From Pseudomonas poae (GTDB lineage: Bacteria; Pseudomonadota; Gammaproteobacteria; Pseudomonadales; Pseudomonadaceae), in the NCBI RefSeq assembly GCF_001439785.1, contig NZ_JYLI01000007.1, positions 124,001 through 188,000 on the forward strand: DNA of 64,000 nucleotides, in the 5' to 3' direction. The translations under genes and the position numbers were made by a program. Of the stretch, positions 36,080-45,259 are shown one piece after another. The notes beneath the pieces were generated by a model. It searched no databases and was not told where the DNA came from. It was given only the letters and a program-made list of their open reading frames with translations. Every line of letters starts with the position of its first letter. Within the stretch, counting starts at the first letter, position 1.

Positions 36080-36912
36080 CAGCGCCTCTGTGCCCCGGCG
36101 ACCTGCTCGCGGGTCGCTATCAGCTCGAGCGCGTGCTGGGCATCGGAGGTATGGGCGTGGTCTACCGCGCCCGCGACCTGTTGCATGAGCAGTTCGGTGA
36201 ACCTCGGTCCAGCGTTGCGTTGAAAGTACTCGGCGAGTGTTTTTCCGAATGCCCGGATGCCCATGTGCTGCTGTACAGCGAGTTCTCCCTGACACGCAGC
36301 CTTTTGCACTCTGGGGTGGTGCGCATGTTCGGCTTCGATGTCGACACCCGCCGGCAGTTGGCGTTTTTCACCATGGAATTGATGCACGGTATCACCCTGG
36401 ATCGGCTCCTGCTGGAGCGTCCCGCCGGCTTCGGCTGGCACGAGTGGCAGCCAATGGCCCTGCAACTGCTGGACGCATTGGCTTATGCCCATGGGCAGGG
36501 CGTGCTGCATGGTGACGTGAAGCCGGGCAATGTCATGGTGGGGGAGGCGGGGATACGTCTGTTCGATTTCGGCCTGGGCCAGTGGCAGGCAATGACAGGG
36601 CTGCCCGGTATGGACCGTCATCGCATCAGCGCCTGGACGCCTGCTTATGTCGCGCCAGAGCTGTTGGAGGGGGCAGAGCTGTCAGCGTCGGCAGATGTTT
36701 ATGGCGCCGCGTGCGTGTTGTATCAGATGGCACAAGGGCGGCGTCCGGGCGAGCGCAATCCCACTCATGTGCTCAACCGACCCCGCCAGCTGCCGCGCCA
36801 TTGCTGGCCAGCCTTGCGCACGGCGCTGGCGATGGACCCGGCGCAGCGAACGATCACGGTCGCCGAAGTGCGCGAGGCGCTGGCTGGCCGCTCATGGCGC
36901 TGGCTTGCCTAG
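36076..36912 (+). CDS. stk1: Ser/Thr protein kinase of T6SS (Stk1/PpkA), kinase domain only
   Basis: 278-residue Hanks-type kinase: glycine loop GIGGMGVVY (22-30), catalytic K50 (VALKVL), catalytic loop HGDVKPGN (145-152), and DFGLG from D164. The arginine of the usual HRD motif is G146, making this a non-RD kinase that may not need activation-loop phosphorylation. There is no membrane helix or periplasmic sensor after the kinase domain, unlike the longer PpkA type, so it looks soluble, as in HSI-II Stk1. The likely target is the Fha pathway. It is the last gene of the operon. Confidence 0.92.
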   Translation: MTAPLCPGDLLAGRYQLERVLGIGGMGVVYRARDLLHEQFGEPRSSVALKVLGECFSECPDAHVLLYSEFSLTRSLLHSGVVRMFGFDVDTRRQLAFFTMELMHGITLDRLLLERPAGFGWHEWQPMALQLLDALAYAHGQGVLHGDVKPGNVMVGEAGIRLFDFGLGQWQAMTGLPGMDRHRISAWTPAYVAPELLEGAELSASADVYGAACVLYQMAQGRRPGERNPTHVLNRPRQLPRHCWPALRTALAMDPAQRTITVAEVREALAGRSWRWLA

Positions 36913-36919
36913 CGATGGA

Positions 36920-37249
36920 TTACTCGGCGACCTCATACAGCTCGCAATATTCAGCCCAACTCAGGCCGGCCATTTGCGCGACTTCCTTGTGCACTTCAAG
37001 GCGCTGGGCGGCGAAAGTTTCGGGCGAATCGGCGGTGAGTTTGAGCGTCAACTCCCAGGCGAACAGGCCCTGACGCTCAGCTTCGGCTTCAAAGGCTTCG
37101 TTCAGGCGCTCGGCGCGGTATTTGGCCGGGGTTTCACCCTTGGCTTGGGCAGCGAGCGGGTTCAGGGTGTCCAGTTCGGTTGCAAGTTCCGGGTGATCGC
37201 TCAGGAAGCGATCCAGCGCCAGTTGATGGTTATCGCCGGGTTCGGACAA
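36920..37249 (-). CDS. DUF6388-like protein (109 aa)
   Basis: I place the start at a TTG at 37247-37249 because AAAGGAGC lies 7 bases upstream; the longer frame would start inside that ribosome site. The product (MSEPGDNHQLALDRFL...) is helical and acidic, with ETPAKYRAERLNEAFEAEAE and AAQRLEVHKEVAQMAGLSW, a pattern I associate with the DUF6388 family of pseudomonads. Function is unknown. It is convergent with the T6SS kinase gene (7 bp apart) and 22 bp after the small membrane gene on the same strand. Confidence 0.65.
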   Translation of the reverse strand: MSEPGDNHQLALDRFLSDHPELATELDTLNPLAAQAKGETPAKYRAERLNEAFEAEAERQGLFAWELTLKLTADSPETFAAQRLEVHKEVAQMAGLSWAEYCELYEVAE

Positions 37250-37271
37250 GGGCGTGCTCCTTTGCAAGGTC

Positions 37272-37550
37272 TCAGAGGTCGGTCTGCAGGTTGCGTCGGG
37301 CGCGTTTGCGCAGACGACGATCGATTCTGGAACTGATCGGCTGCAACAGAAAAAACATCAGGTAGGCCGTCAGTACCAACGTCAGGTCCACCCAGGTTCC
37401 GGCGACCGGTTCGTCTGAAAATATCTCGACGACGTCCTTGATCGCGAACAGCAGGGCGACCCCGCCCAGCCATAGCAAGGCTTTTAACAGCAATGGTTGC
37501 AGGTTGTTTGACAGTTTATGTTGCATCCCGAGCTTACCTTTGCGGTGCAT
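37272..37550 (-). CDS. Small inner-membrane protein (92 aa)
   Basis: The ATG at 37550 follows GAGGAAGTC, a strong ribosome site; an internal ATG at 37526 (MQHKLSNN) with AAAGGT upstream is an alternative. Two hydrophobic segments are predicted (LLLKALLWLGGVALLFAI and TWVDLTLVLTAYLMFFLL), followed by a very basic cytoplasmic tail (RIDRRLRKRARRN). I do not recognise the family. It may be co-transcribed with the DUF6388-like gene. Confidence 0.6.
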   Translation of the reverse strand: MHRKGKLGMQHKLSNNLQPLLLKALLWLGGVALLFAIKDVVEIFSDEPVAGTWVDLTLVLTAYLMFFLLQPISSRIDRRLRKRARRNLQTDL

Positions 37551-37559
37551 GACTTCCTC

Positions 37560-37595
37560 TCAGGCGGCGGTGGTTGAGTAGGCCACCGTGCCTGA
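37560..37595. other. Hairpin upstream of the small membrane gene
   Basis: TCAGGC and GCCTGA, then CGGTGG and CCACCG, form a two-part stem with a small GG/T internal loop and a 9-base terminal loop. It lies in the 129-bp gap after the nppD stop, immediately before the ribosome site at 37550. No T-run follows, so it could be a weak terminator, a leader structure or chance. Confidence 0.25.
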
Positions 37596-37679
37596 AAGCG
37601 TCACCGATGATAACGATTAGGCAGGTTTAGGGATTGATCCAGAGCAGAAAGTTCATTTATTTGTTGATGAATACCGAAG

Positions 37680-39290
37680 TCACACCCTTGCAGCAGGCAC
37701 CAGAAAAGCGGCCTCCAGCAACTGACGGGTATACCCATGCTGCGGATCAGCAAAGATCGCCGCCGCATCGCCCTGTTCCACCACTTGCCCCTGTTTCACC
37801 ACCATCAGTTGATGACTCAATGCCTTGACTACCGCCAAATCATGGCTGATGAACAGGTAGGTCAGGTTGTACTTGGCCTGCAAGCCGCGCAGCAACTCCA
37901 CCACCTGGCGCTGCACCGTGCGATCCAGGGCTGAAGTCGGCTCGTCCAGCAAAATCAGCCTGGGCTTGAGCACTAGCGCGCGTGCAATCGCAATACGCTG
38001 GCGTTGCCCGCCGGAAAACTCGTGGGGGTAGCGGTGCCGCGACTGCGGGTCCAGCCCCACTTCCTTGAGCGCCGCAATAATTGCCGCTTCCTGCTCGGCG
38101 GCTGTACCCATCTTGTGAATGCGCAGGCCTTCACCGACGATTTCACTGACGCACATCCGCGGGCTCAAGCTGCCGAACGGGTCCTGGAATACCACCTGCA
38201 TCTCGCGACGCAGTGGCCGCACCTGTTGCTGAGTGAGTTGATCCAGTGGCTGACCCTCGAAACGAATACCGCCATTGCTCGCGATCAGCCGCAGGATCGC
38301 CAGGCCCAGGGTGGATTTACCCGAGCCGCTCTCGCCGACGATGCCCAGGGTCTGGCCTTGGGGCAGGCTGAAATTGATGCCGTCCACCGCCTTGACGTAA
38401 TCAACCGTGTTACGCAAAAAGCCCTTCTTGATCGGGAACCAGACCTTCAGGTCGTCGACTTCCAGTAATGGCGGCCCAACTTCATTGGTGGCCGGCCCAC
38501 CGCTGGGCTCTGCCGCCAGCAGTTCCTGGGTGTAGGGGTGTTGGGGCGACTGGAACAAGGTCTCGCAGTCGGCCTGTTCAACGATGCAACCCTGTTGCAT
38601 CACGCACACCCTGTGGGCAATACGGCGCACCAGGTTCAAGTCGTGGCTGATCAACAGCAGCGCCATGCCCAGCCGCGCCTGCAATTCCTTGAGCAGCTCC
38701 AGAATTTTCAGTTGCACGGTGACGTCAAGGGCGGTAGTCGGCTCGTCGGCGATCAGCAGTTCCGGCTCGTTGGCCAGTGCCATGGCGATCATCACGCGCT
38801 GGCGCTGGCCGCCTGACAGTTCGTGAGGCAGGGCCTTGAGGCGCTTGTGCGGCTCGGGAATGCCCACCAGTTCGAGCAGTTCAAGGGTCCGCCGGGTGGC
38901 GACCTTGCCGGTGAGGCCCTTGTGCAGGCCGAGCACTTCGTTGATCTGCTTTTCGATGCTGTGCAGCGGGTTCAACGAGGTCATCGGCTCCTGGAAGATC
39001 ATCGCGATGCGGTTGCCGCGAATATGTCGCAGGGTCTTTTCCTTGAGCGTCAGCAGGTCTTGCCCGGCGTAGCCGATGGTGCCGCTCGGGTGCCGCGCCA
39101 GCGGGTAGGGCAGCAGGCGCAGGATCGAATGGGCGGTGACCGATTTGCCGGACCCGCTTTCGCCGACCAGCGCGAGGGTTTCGCCGCGCTTGATGTCGAA
39201 GCTGAGGTTGTTGACCACGCGGTGGTGGTGCTCGCCCGTGACGAACTCGACGGAGAGGTCGCGGACTTCGATCAGATTGTCCTGATTCAT
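37680..39290 (-). CDS. nppD: Fused ABC ATPase of peptide/peptidyl-nucleoside importer (NppD/YejF)
   Basis: 536-residue protein with two complete ABC ATPase domains. The first has Walker A GESGSGKS (43-50) and signature LSGGQRQRV. The second repeats GESGSGKS and has FSGGQRQRIAIARAL. Both also have Walker B segments ending LIADEPTTALD and LLDEPTSALD. The ATG at 39290 was chosen for its AGGAAATGAG ribosome site. It powers the NppB-NppC permease and is the last gene of a five-gene leftward operon, one base after nppC. Family: YejF of the microcin C transporter. Confidence 0.93.
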   Translation of the reverse strand: MNQDNLIEVRDLSVEFVTGEHHHRVVNNLSFDIKRGETLALVGESGSGKSVTAHSILRLLPYPLARHPSGTIGYAGQDLLTLKEKTLRHIRGNRIAMIFQEPMTSLNPLHSIEKQINEVLGLHKGLTGKVATRRTLELLELVGIPEPHKRLKALPHELSGGQRQRVMIAMALANEPELLIADEPTTALDVTVQLKILELLKELQARLGMALLLISHDLNLVRRIAHRVCVMQQGCIVEQADCETLFQSPQHPYTQELLAAEPSGGPATNEVGPPLLEVDDLKVWFPIKKGFLRNTVDYVKAVDGINFSLPQGQTLGIVGESGSGKSTLGLAILRLIASNGGIRFEGQPLDQLTQQQVRPLRREMQVVFQDPFGSLSPRMCVSEIVGEGLRIHKMGTAAEQEAAIIAALKEVGLDPQSRHRYPHEFSGGQRQRIAIARALVLKPRLILLDEPTSALDRTVQRQVVELLRGLQAKYNLTYLFISHDLAVVKALSHQLMVVKQGQVVEQGDAAAIFADPQHGYTRQLLEAAFLVPAARV

Positions 39291-39291
39291 C

Positions 39292-40311
39292 TCATTTCCT
39301 CGGGTCGAAGGCATCGCGAGCGGACTCGCCGATAAACACCAGCAGACTCAGCATGATCGCCAGCACGGCAAAGGCACTGATGCCCAGCCACGGCGCCTGC
39401 AGGTTGGATTTGCCCTGGGCCACCAGCTCGCCCAGGGACGGAGAACCGGCCGGCAGGCCGAAGCCGAGAAAGTCCAGGGCGGTGAGGGTGCCGATGGCAC
39501 CGGTGAGGATGAATGGCATGAACGTCATGGTGGAGACCATGGCATTGGGCAGGATATGGCGGAACATGATTGCGCCGTTCTGCATGCCCAGTGCCCGGGC
39601 CGCGCGCACGTATTCAAGGTTGCGCCCGCGCAGGAACTCGGCGCGCACCACGTCCACCAGGCTCATCCACGAGAACAGCAGCATGATTCCCAGCAGCCAC
39701 CAGAAGTTGGGCTGCACGAAACTGGCGAGGATGATCAGCAAGTACAGCACCGGCAGCCCGGACCATATTTCCAGGAAACGCTGCCCAGCGAGGTCCACCC
39801 AGCCGCCGTAGAAACCCTGCAACGCCCCGGCGATCACGCCGATGATGGAGCTGAGCACGGTCAGCGTCAGCGCAAACAGCACCGACACACGAAACCCGTA
39901 GATCACTCGCGCCAGCACGTCGCGCCCCTGGTCATCGGTGCCCAGCAGGTTGACGCTGGACGGCGGTGCCGGTGCCGGAACCTTGAGGTCGTAGTTGATG
40001 CTCTGGTAGCTGAACGGGATCGGTGCCCACAGGGTCCAGGCGTCCTTGGCCTTGAGCAGTTCGCGGATATACGGGCTCTTGTAGTTGGCTTCCAGCGGGA
40101 ATTCGCCGCCGAAGGTGGTCTCCGGGTAGCGCTTGAGCGCCGGAAAATACCAGTCGCCGTCGTAATGTACGGCCAGCGGCTTGTCATTGGCGATCAGCTC
40201 GGCGCCCAGGCTCAGGCCAAACAGGATCAGGAACAGCCACAGCGACCACCAGCCACGCTTGTTCGCCTTGAACCGCTCGAATCGGCGGCGATTGAGGGGG
40301 GACAGATTCAT
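39292..40311 (-). CDS. nppC: ABC permease NppC/YejE
   Basis: 339-residue inner-membrane permease of the oligopeptide class. The N-terminus RRRFERFKANKRGWWSLW precedes the first helix. A periplasmic stretch then leads to the binding-protein-dependent transport domain, with the EAA-type loop (VRAARALGMQNGAIMFRHILPNA, shown in part) that docks on the ATPase. It pairs with NppB. The start lies one base after the nppB stop, and the sequence GGGAGCATTGAG before it serves as ribosome site. Confidence 0.93.
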   Translation of the reverse strand: MNLSPLNRRRFERFKANKRGWWSLWLFLILFGLSLGAELIANDKPLAVHYDGDWYFPALKRYPETTFGGEFPLEANYKSPYIRELLKAKDAWTLWAPIPFSYQSINYDLKVPAPAPPSSVNLLGTDDQGRDVLARVIYGFRVSVLFALTLTVLSSIIGVIAGALQGFYGGWVDLAGQRFLEIWSGLPVLYLLIILASFVQPNFWWLLGIMLLFSWMSLVDVVRAEFLRGRNLEYVRAARALGMQNGAIMFRHILPNAMVSTMTFMPFILTGAIGTLTALDFLGFGLPAGSPSLGELVAQGKSNLQAPWLGISAFAVLAIMLSLLVFIGESARDAFDPRK

Positions 40312-40312
40312 C

Positions 40313-41386
40313 TCAATGCTCCCGGCTGGCGAAGTCGATACGCGGATCGACCAGGGTGTAGGTGAGGTCGCCGATCAGTTTCACCACCAGCCCCAGCAGG
40401 GTGAAGATGAACAGCGTGCCGAACACCACCGGGTAATCGCGGTTGATGGCCGCTTCAAAACTCATCAGGCCCAAGCCGTCGAGGGAGAAGATCACTTCCA
40501 CCAGCAGCGAGCCGGTAAAGAAGATGCCGATGAACGCCGAGGGGAAGCCGGCGATCACCAGCAGCATGGCGTTGCGGAACACATGGCCGTAGAGCACGCG
40601 GTGGTTGGTCAGGCCCTTGGCCTTGGCGGTGACCACGTATTGCTTGTTGATCTCGTCGAGAAAGCTGTTCTTGGTGAGCAGGGTCATGGTCGCGAAGTTG
40701 CCGATCACCAGCGCGGTGACGGGCAGCGCCAGGTGCCAGAAGTAATCAAGGATCTTGCCGCTCACGCTCAGTTCGTCGAAGTTGTTGGAGGTGAGGCCGC
40801 GCAGGGGGAACCAGTCCAGGTAACTGCCGCCGGCAAACACCACGATCAGCAGGATGGCGAACAGGAACGCCGGGATCGCATAGCCGACGATGATCGCCGA
40901 GCTGGTCCACACGTCGAAATGACTGCCGTGTCGCGTGGCCTTGGCGATCCCCAGGGGGATCGACACCAGGTACATGATCAGCGTGCTCCATAACCCGAGG
41001 GAGATGGACACCGGCATCTTTTCCTTGATCAGGTCGATGACCTTGGCGTCACGGAAGAAACTGTTGCCAAAATCCAGCCGGGCGTAGTTCTTGACCATGA
41101 TCCACAAGCGTTCCGGCGCCGATTTATCGAAGCCGTACATTTTCTCGATTTCCTGAATCAGCGCCGGGTCCAGGCCCTGGGCGCCACGGTAGCTGGAGCC
41201 GGCCACGGCCACCTCGGCTCCGCCGCCGGCGATGCGGCTGGTGGCGCCTTCGAAACCTTCCAGTTTGGCGATCATCTGTTCCACCGGGCCGCCGGGGGCA
41301 GCCTGGATGATGACGAAATTGATCAGCAGAATCCCGAACAGCGTGGGGATGATCAGCAACAGGCGACGAACGATATAGGCCAGCAT
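40313..41386 (-). CDS. nppB: ABC permease NppB/YejB
   Basis: 357-residue permease with an N-terminal helix ([18 protein letters not shown]) typical of OppB/DppB/YejB proteins, a periplasmic insertion and about five more helices. The ATPase-docking loop is around [28 protein letters not shown] ribosome site precedes it, and its ATG directly follows the stop of the second binding protein. It forms the channel with NppC. Confidence 0.93.
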   Translation of the reverse strand: MLAYIVRRLLLIIPTLFGILLINFVIIQAAPGGPVEQMIAKLEGFEGATSRIAGGGAEVAVAGSSYRGAQGLDPALIQEIEKMYGFDKSAPERLWIMVKNYARLDFGNSFFRDAKVIDLIKEKMPVSISLGLWSTLIMYLVSIPLGIAKATRHGSHFDVWTSSAIIVGYAIPAFLFAILLIVVFAGGSYLDWFPLRGLTSNNFDELSVSGKILDYFWHLALPVTALVIGNFATMTLLTKNSFLDEINKQYVVTAKAKGLTNHRVLYGHVFRNAMLLVIAGFPSAFIGIFFTGSLLVEVIFSLDGLGLMSFEAAINRDYPVVFGTLFIFTLLGLVVKLIGDLTYTLVDPRIDFASREH

Positions 41387-43225
41387 TCAATCGCCTCCCT
41401 TCGCCGGATCGGCGTCAGCCTGGGCGCCTGCGGCTGTCACTGGCGGCACATTGGGTTTGGCCCACCAGGTGGCGGTGCCGACGTCGTACAGCGGCGACAC
41501 TTTCGGGTGGCCGAGGTTGTTCCAGTAGGCCACGCGGAAGGTCTTGATGTGCCAGTTGGGAATCACGTAGTAGCCAAATTGCAGCACTCGGTCCAGGGCC
41601 TTGGCGTGGGCGATCAGGCTGGTGCGCGAGTTCGAATCGATCAGTTGCTCCACCAGTTGGTCGATGGCCGGGTCCTTGAGGCCGATGTAGTTGCGGCTGC
41701 CAGGCTTTTCGGCGCTGGTGGACTTCCAGAACTCGCGTTGTTCGTTACCCGGCGAGGAAGACTGCGGGAAGCTGCCCACTACCATGTCGAAATCCCGTGA
41801 GCGCAGGCGGGTGATGAACTGGGATACGTCAACCCGGCGAATCACCAGGTTGATGCCCAGGTCCGCCAGGTTGCGTTTGAACGGCAGCAGGATACGTTCG
41901 AACTCGGTCTGGGCCAGCAGGAACTCGATGGTCACCGGTGTGCCGGTGGCGTCGACCATCTTGTCGTCAACGATCTTCCAGCCCGCCTGTTGCAGCAACT
42001 GGTAGGCCTCGCGCTGCTGGGCGCGGATCATGCCGCTGCCGTCGGTTTTGGACGGTTCGAAGGCCTGGGTGAATACCTCGGGCGGGATTTTGTCGCGTAA
42101 CGGCTCGAGAATGTTCAGCTCATCGGGGCCTGGCAGGCCGGTGGCGGCCATGTCGGAGTTCTCAAAATAGCTGCGGGTGCGGGTGTAGGCACCGTTGAAC
42201 AGCTGTTTGTTGCTCCACTCGAAGTCCAGCAACAGGCTGATGGCCTTGCGCACGCGCACGTCCTGGAACATCGGCTTGCGGATATTGAACACAAAACCCT
42301 GCATGCCGGTGGGGTTGCCGTTGGGGATTTCTTCCTTGATCAGCCGGCCCTGGGTAACTGCCGGTACGTTGTAGGCATTCGCCCAGTTCTTGGCGCTGAA
42401 CTCGGACCAGTAATCGAACTGTCCGGCCTTGAGCGCCTCGAGGGCCACGGTGGCATCGCGGTAATAGTCGGTGATGCGGTTGTCGAAGTTGTACAGGCCC
42501 TTGTTGATCGGCAGGTCCTTGCCCCAGTAGTCCTTGACCCGCTCATAGCGCACGGAACGCCCGGCCTTCACTTCAGCCACTTGATAAGGGCCGCTGCCGA
42601 GAGGGAACTCGAGGTTGCCCTTGTTGAAATCGCGGCTGGCCCACCAGTGTTTGGGCAGCACCGGCAGTTGGCCGAGGATCAGCGGCAGCTCGCGGTTGTT
42701 GGTGCGCTTGAACTTGAACAGCACGCGCAACGGGTCTTCGGCGATCACTTCGTCGACATCGGCGTAGTAGGTGCGATAGAGCGGGGTGCCGTCCTTGATC
42801 AGGGTCTGGAAACTGAAGACCACGTCTTCGGCGCGAATGGGGTGGCCGTCGTGGAAGCGCGCCTCGGGGCGCAGGTAGAAGCGCACCCAACTGTTGTCCG
42901 GGGCCTTTTCGATCTTGCCGGCCACCAGGCCGTATTCGGTGAAGGGCTCATCCAGGCTCTGGGTGGCCAGGGTGTCGTAGATCAGGCCGATATTATCGGC
43001 GGGCACGCCTTTGCTGATGAATGGGTTGAAGCTGTCGAAACCGGTAAGGCTGGACTCGCGAAACGTGCCGCCTTTGGGCGCGTCCGGATTGACGTAATCG
43101 GTGTGCTTGAAATCGGCCGGGTACTTGGGTGGCTCGTTGTACAGGGTCAGCGCATGCTGCGGCGCTGCCTGGGCGGCGCTGCACAGCAACAGGCTGCCCA
43201 GCAGGGCGTTGCGCAAAGACGTCAT
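41387..43225 (-). CDS. nppA2: Periplasmic peptide-binding protein NppA2/YejA type
   Basis: 612-residue family 5 extracellular solute-binding protein. The ATG at 43225 gives a signal peptide (MTSLRNALLGSLLLCSAAQA) and overlaps the upstream gene by 4 bases (ATGA); the long upstream frame is a shadow. The HTDYVNPDAPKGGTFR block and the PEARFHDG motif are typical of YejA. It is one of two consecutive binding proteins, probably widening the substrate range of the single permease. In P. aeruginosa PA14 the equivalent system takes up peptidyl-nucleoside antibiotics. Confidence 0.92.
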   Translation of the reverse strand: MTSLRNALLGSLLLCSAAQAAPQHALTLYNEPPKYPADFKHTDYVNPDAPKGGTFRESSLTGFDSFNPFISKGVPADNIGLIYDTLATQSLDEPFTEYGLVAGKIEKAPDNSWVRFYLRPEARFHDGHPIRAEDVVFSFQTLIKDGTPLYRTYYADVDEVIAEDPLRVLFKFKRTNNRELPLILGQLPVLPKHWWASRDFNKGNLEFPLGSGPYQVAEVKAGRSVRYERVKDYWGKDLPINKGLYNFDNRITDYYRDATVALEALKAGQFDYWSEFSAKNWANAYNVPAVTQGRLIKEEIPNGNPTGMQGFVFNIRKPMFQDVRVRKAISLLLDFEWSNKQLFNGAYTRTRSYFENSDMAATGLPGPDELNILEPLRDKIPPEVFTQAFEPSKTDGSGMIRAQQREAYQLLQQAGWKIVDDKMVDATGTPVTIEFLLAQTEFERILLPFKRNLADLGINLVIRRVDVSQFITRLRSRDFDMVVGSFPQSSSPGNEQREFWKSTSAEKPGSRNYIGLKDPAIDQLVEQLIDSNSRTSLIAHAKALDRVLQFGYYVIPNWHIKTFRVAYWNNLGHPKVSPLYDVGTATWWAKPNVPPVTAAGAQADADPAKGGD

Positions 43226-45051
43226 TGGGCGTTCTCCGAAGCTTTCAGCCACCACGCACTCAGGCCCAGGCTGTAGGGCGGCGTGGTGACAAAGGCGAAC
43301 CGGTTGCGGTAGGCCAGGCGATGATAGTTGAGGTACCAGTTGGGAATGCTGTAATGCTGCCACAGCAGCACACGGTCCAGGGCGCGGCCGGCGGCCAGTT
43401 GTTCTTCGCGGGTCTTTGCCGCGAGCAGTTGGTCCAGCAGGTGATCGACCACCGGGTTGGCAATGCCGGCGAAATTCTTGCTGCCCTTGATCGCGGCCTG
43501 GCTGGAGTGGAAGTACTGCCACTGTTCCAGGCCTGGGCTGAGGGTCTGGTTGAGGGTGACCAGGATCATGTCGAAGTCGAACTGATCCAGGCGCTGCTTG
43601 TATTGCGCGCGATCGACGGTGCGCAGGCGGGCGTCGATGCCGATGCTGATCAGGTTCTCGACGTAGGGCTGCAGAATGCGCTCCAGGTTCGGGTTGACCA
43701 GCAGGATCTCGAAGCGCAGCGGTTGCCCGTCCTTGTTCAGCAGACGCTGGCCCGACAGTTTCCAGCCGGCTTCGCCGAGCAGGCCCAGGGCACGACGCAG
43801 GGTTTCGCGAGGGATACCGCGCCCGTCGGTCTGCGGCAGACTGAAGGGCTGGGTCAACAGATTGGGTGGTAACTGGTCGCGGTAAGGCGAGAGCATCAGC
43901 CATTCATGGCCGACCGGTACGCCGGTCGCGGCAAACTCGCTGTTGGGGTAATAGCTGAGGGTACGTTTGTAAGCGTTGCTGAACAGGGCACTGTTGGTCC
44001 ACTCGAAATCGAACATCAGCCCCAGGGCTTCGCGCACCTTGGTCTGGCTGAAGGTGGGTCGCCGGGTGTTCATGAACAGGCCCTGGCTCTGGGTAGGGAT
44101 CTGGTGGGCGATCTGCGCCTTGATCACTTCGCCACGGTTGACCGCCGGGAAGTTGTAGCCACTGGCCCAGTTCTTGGCCTGGTGCTCGATATAAATGTCG
44201 AACTCGCCGGCCTTGAACGCTTCGAACGCCACATCGCTGTCGCGGTAGAACTCGACTTCGACCTTGTTGTAGTTATAAAAGCCCCGGTTGACCGGCAGGT
44301 CCTTGCCCCAGTAGTCCTTGATCCGCTCGAACACCAGTTGCCGGCCCGGAATGACCTTGCTGATGCGGTACGGGCCACTGCCCAGGGGCGGTTCGAAGGT
44401 GGTGGCCTTGAAGTCGCGGTTCTTCCAGTAGTGCTGGGGCAGCACTGGCAGTTCGCCCAGGCGCAGGATCAGCAACGGGTTGCCCGCACGCTTGAACACA
44501 AATCGGATGCGATGGCGGTTGAGAATGTCCACCCGCGCCACTTCCTGCAGGTTGGTACGGTATTGCGGGTGACCTTCGGTGAGCAGGGTGCGATAGGAAA
44601 ACGCCACATCGTAGGCGGTGATTGGTTTGCCATCGTGAAAGCGCGCTTGCGGACGCAGGTTGAACACCACCCAACTGCGGTCCTCACTGTATTCCACCGA
44701 CTGCGCAATCAGGCCATAGCTGGACGTGGGCTCGTCGCCGGACGGCGCGTACTGGCCGGTGCCGACCATCAAAGGTTCGTTCAGTTCGTTGACGCCGTAT
44801 TGCAGGAAGTTGGGTGTGGATACCGGGCTTGAGCCCTTGAAGGTGTAAGGGTTGAGGGTATCGAAGGTGCCAAACGCCATCACCCGCAGGGTGCCGCCTT
44901 TCGGCGCTGCAGGGTTTACCCAATCGAAATGGGTGAATTTGGCCGGGTACTTGAGCGTGCCGAACTGCGTGTAACCGTGGCTCTCGGTTATCGTCGCGTG
45001 CGCACCAAAGCTCAAGGCCAGACTTATTAGTAGAAGGAGGGGACGCTTCAA
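43222..45051 (-). CDS. nppA1: Periplasmic peptide-binding protein NppA1/YejA type
   Basis: 609-residue family 5 binding protein and first gene of the npp operon. Signal peptide MKRPLLLLISLALSFGAHA. The mature protein starts with the HFDWVNPAAPKGGTLR block and contains RPQARFHDGKPI, both paralogous to the next gene, so the pair arose by duplication followed by clear divergence. It captures di/oligopeptides or peptidyl-nucleosides and hands them to NppBC. The promoter must lie in the 45052-45259 gap, which also holds a REPIN. Confidence 0.93.
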   Translation of the reverse strand: MKRPLLLLISLALSFGAHATITESHGYTQFGTLKYPAKFTHFDWVNPAAPKGGTLRVMAFGTFDTLNPYTFKGSSPVSTPNFLQYGVNELNEPLMVGTGQYAPSGDEPTSSYGLIAQSVEYSEDRSWVVFNLRPQARFHDGKPITAYDVAFSYRTLLTEGHPQYRTNLQEVARVDILNRHRIRFVFKRAGNPLLILRLGELPVLPQHYWKNRDFKATTFEPPLGSGPYRISKVIPGRQLVFERIKDYWGKDLPVNRGFYNYNKVEVEFYRDSDVAFEAFKAGEFDIYIEHQAKNWASGYNFPAVNRGEVIKAQIAHQIPTQSQGLFMNTRRPTFSQTKVREALGLMFDFEWTNSALFSNAYKRTLSYYPNSEFAATGVPVGHEWLMLSPYRDQLPPNLLTQPFSLPQTDGRGIPRETLRRALGLLGEAGWKLSGQRLLNKDGQPLRFEILLVNPNLERILQPYVENLISIGIDARLRTVDRAQYKQRLDQFDFDMILVTLNQTLSPGLEQWQYFHSSQAAIKGSKNFAGIANPVVDHLLDQLLAAKTREEQLAAGRALDRVLLWQHYSIPNWYLNYHRLAYRNRFAFVTTPPYSLGLSAWWLKASENAQ

Positions 45052-45144
45052 GTCAGAGATCCGATCCAGGCGGCTTGGGCTTTATGATCGGTACAGTAAC
45101 AGCTTGTTCCGGTTGGAAAAAGCCGGTTTAGATGATGGAGAACC

Positions 45145-45238
45145 AATGTGGGAGGGGGCTTGCTCCCGAGGGGTGTGTGTCAGTCAGTACATGAGCTGGC
45201 TGGCACACCGCCATCGGGAGCAAGCCACCTCCCACATT
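45145..45238. repeat. REPIN between mltD and npp operon
   Basis: The left arm begins AATGTGGGAGGGGGCTTGCT and the right arm ends with GCAAGCCACCTCCCACATT. They pair over about 25 bases with one mismatch around a 40-odd-base centre. It is of the GTGGGAGGGGGCTTGCTCCCGA type. It lies 22 bp past the mltD stop and upstream of nppA1. Confidence 0.85.
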
Positions 45239-45259
45239 TATTTCGCTATTGTTGACGGT

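Noticed and set aside
36920..37550. Two small genes after the T6SS kinase as an effector-immunity pair
   Set aside because: They are on the opposite strand. One resembles a conserved DUF family and the other is a two-helix membrane protein. No toxin motif or adaptor gene is present.
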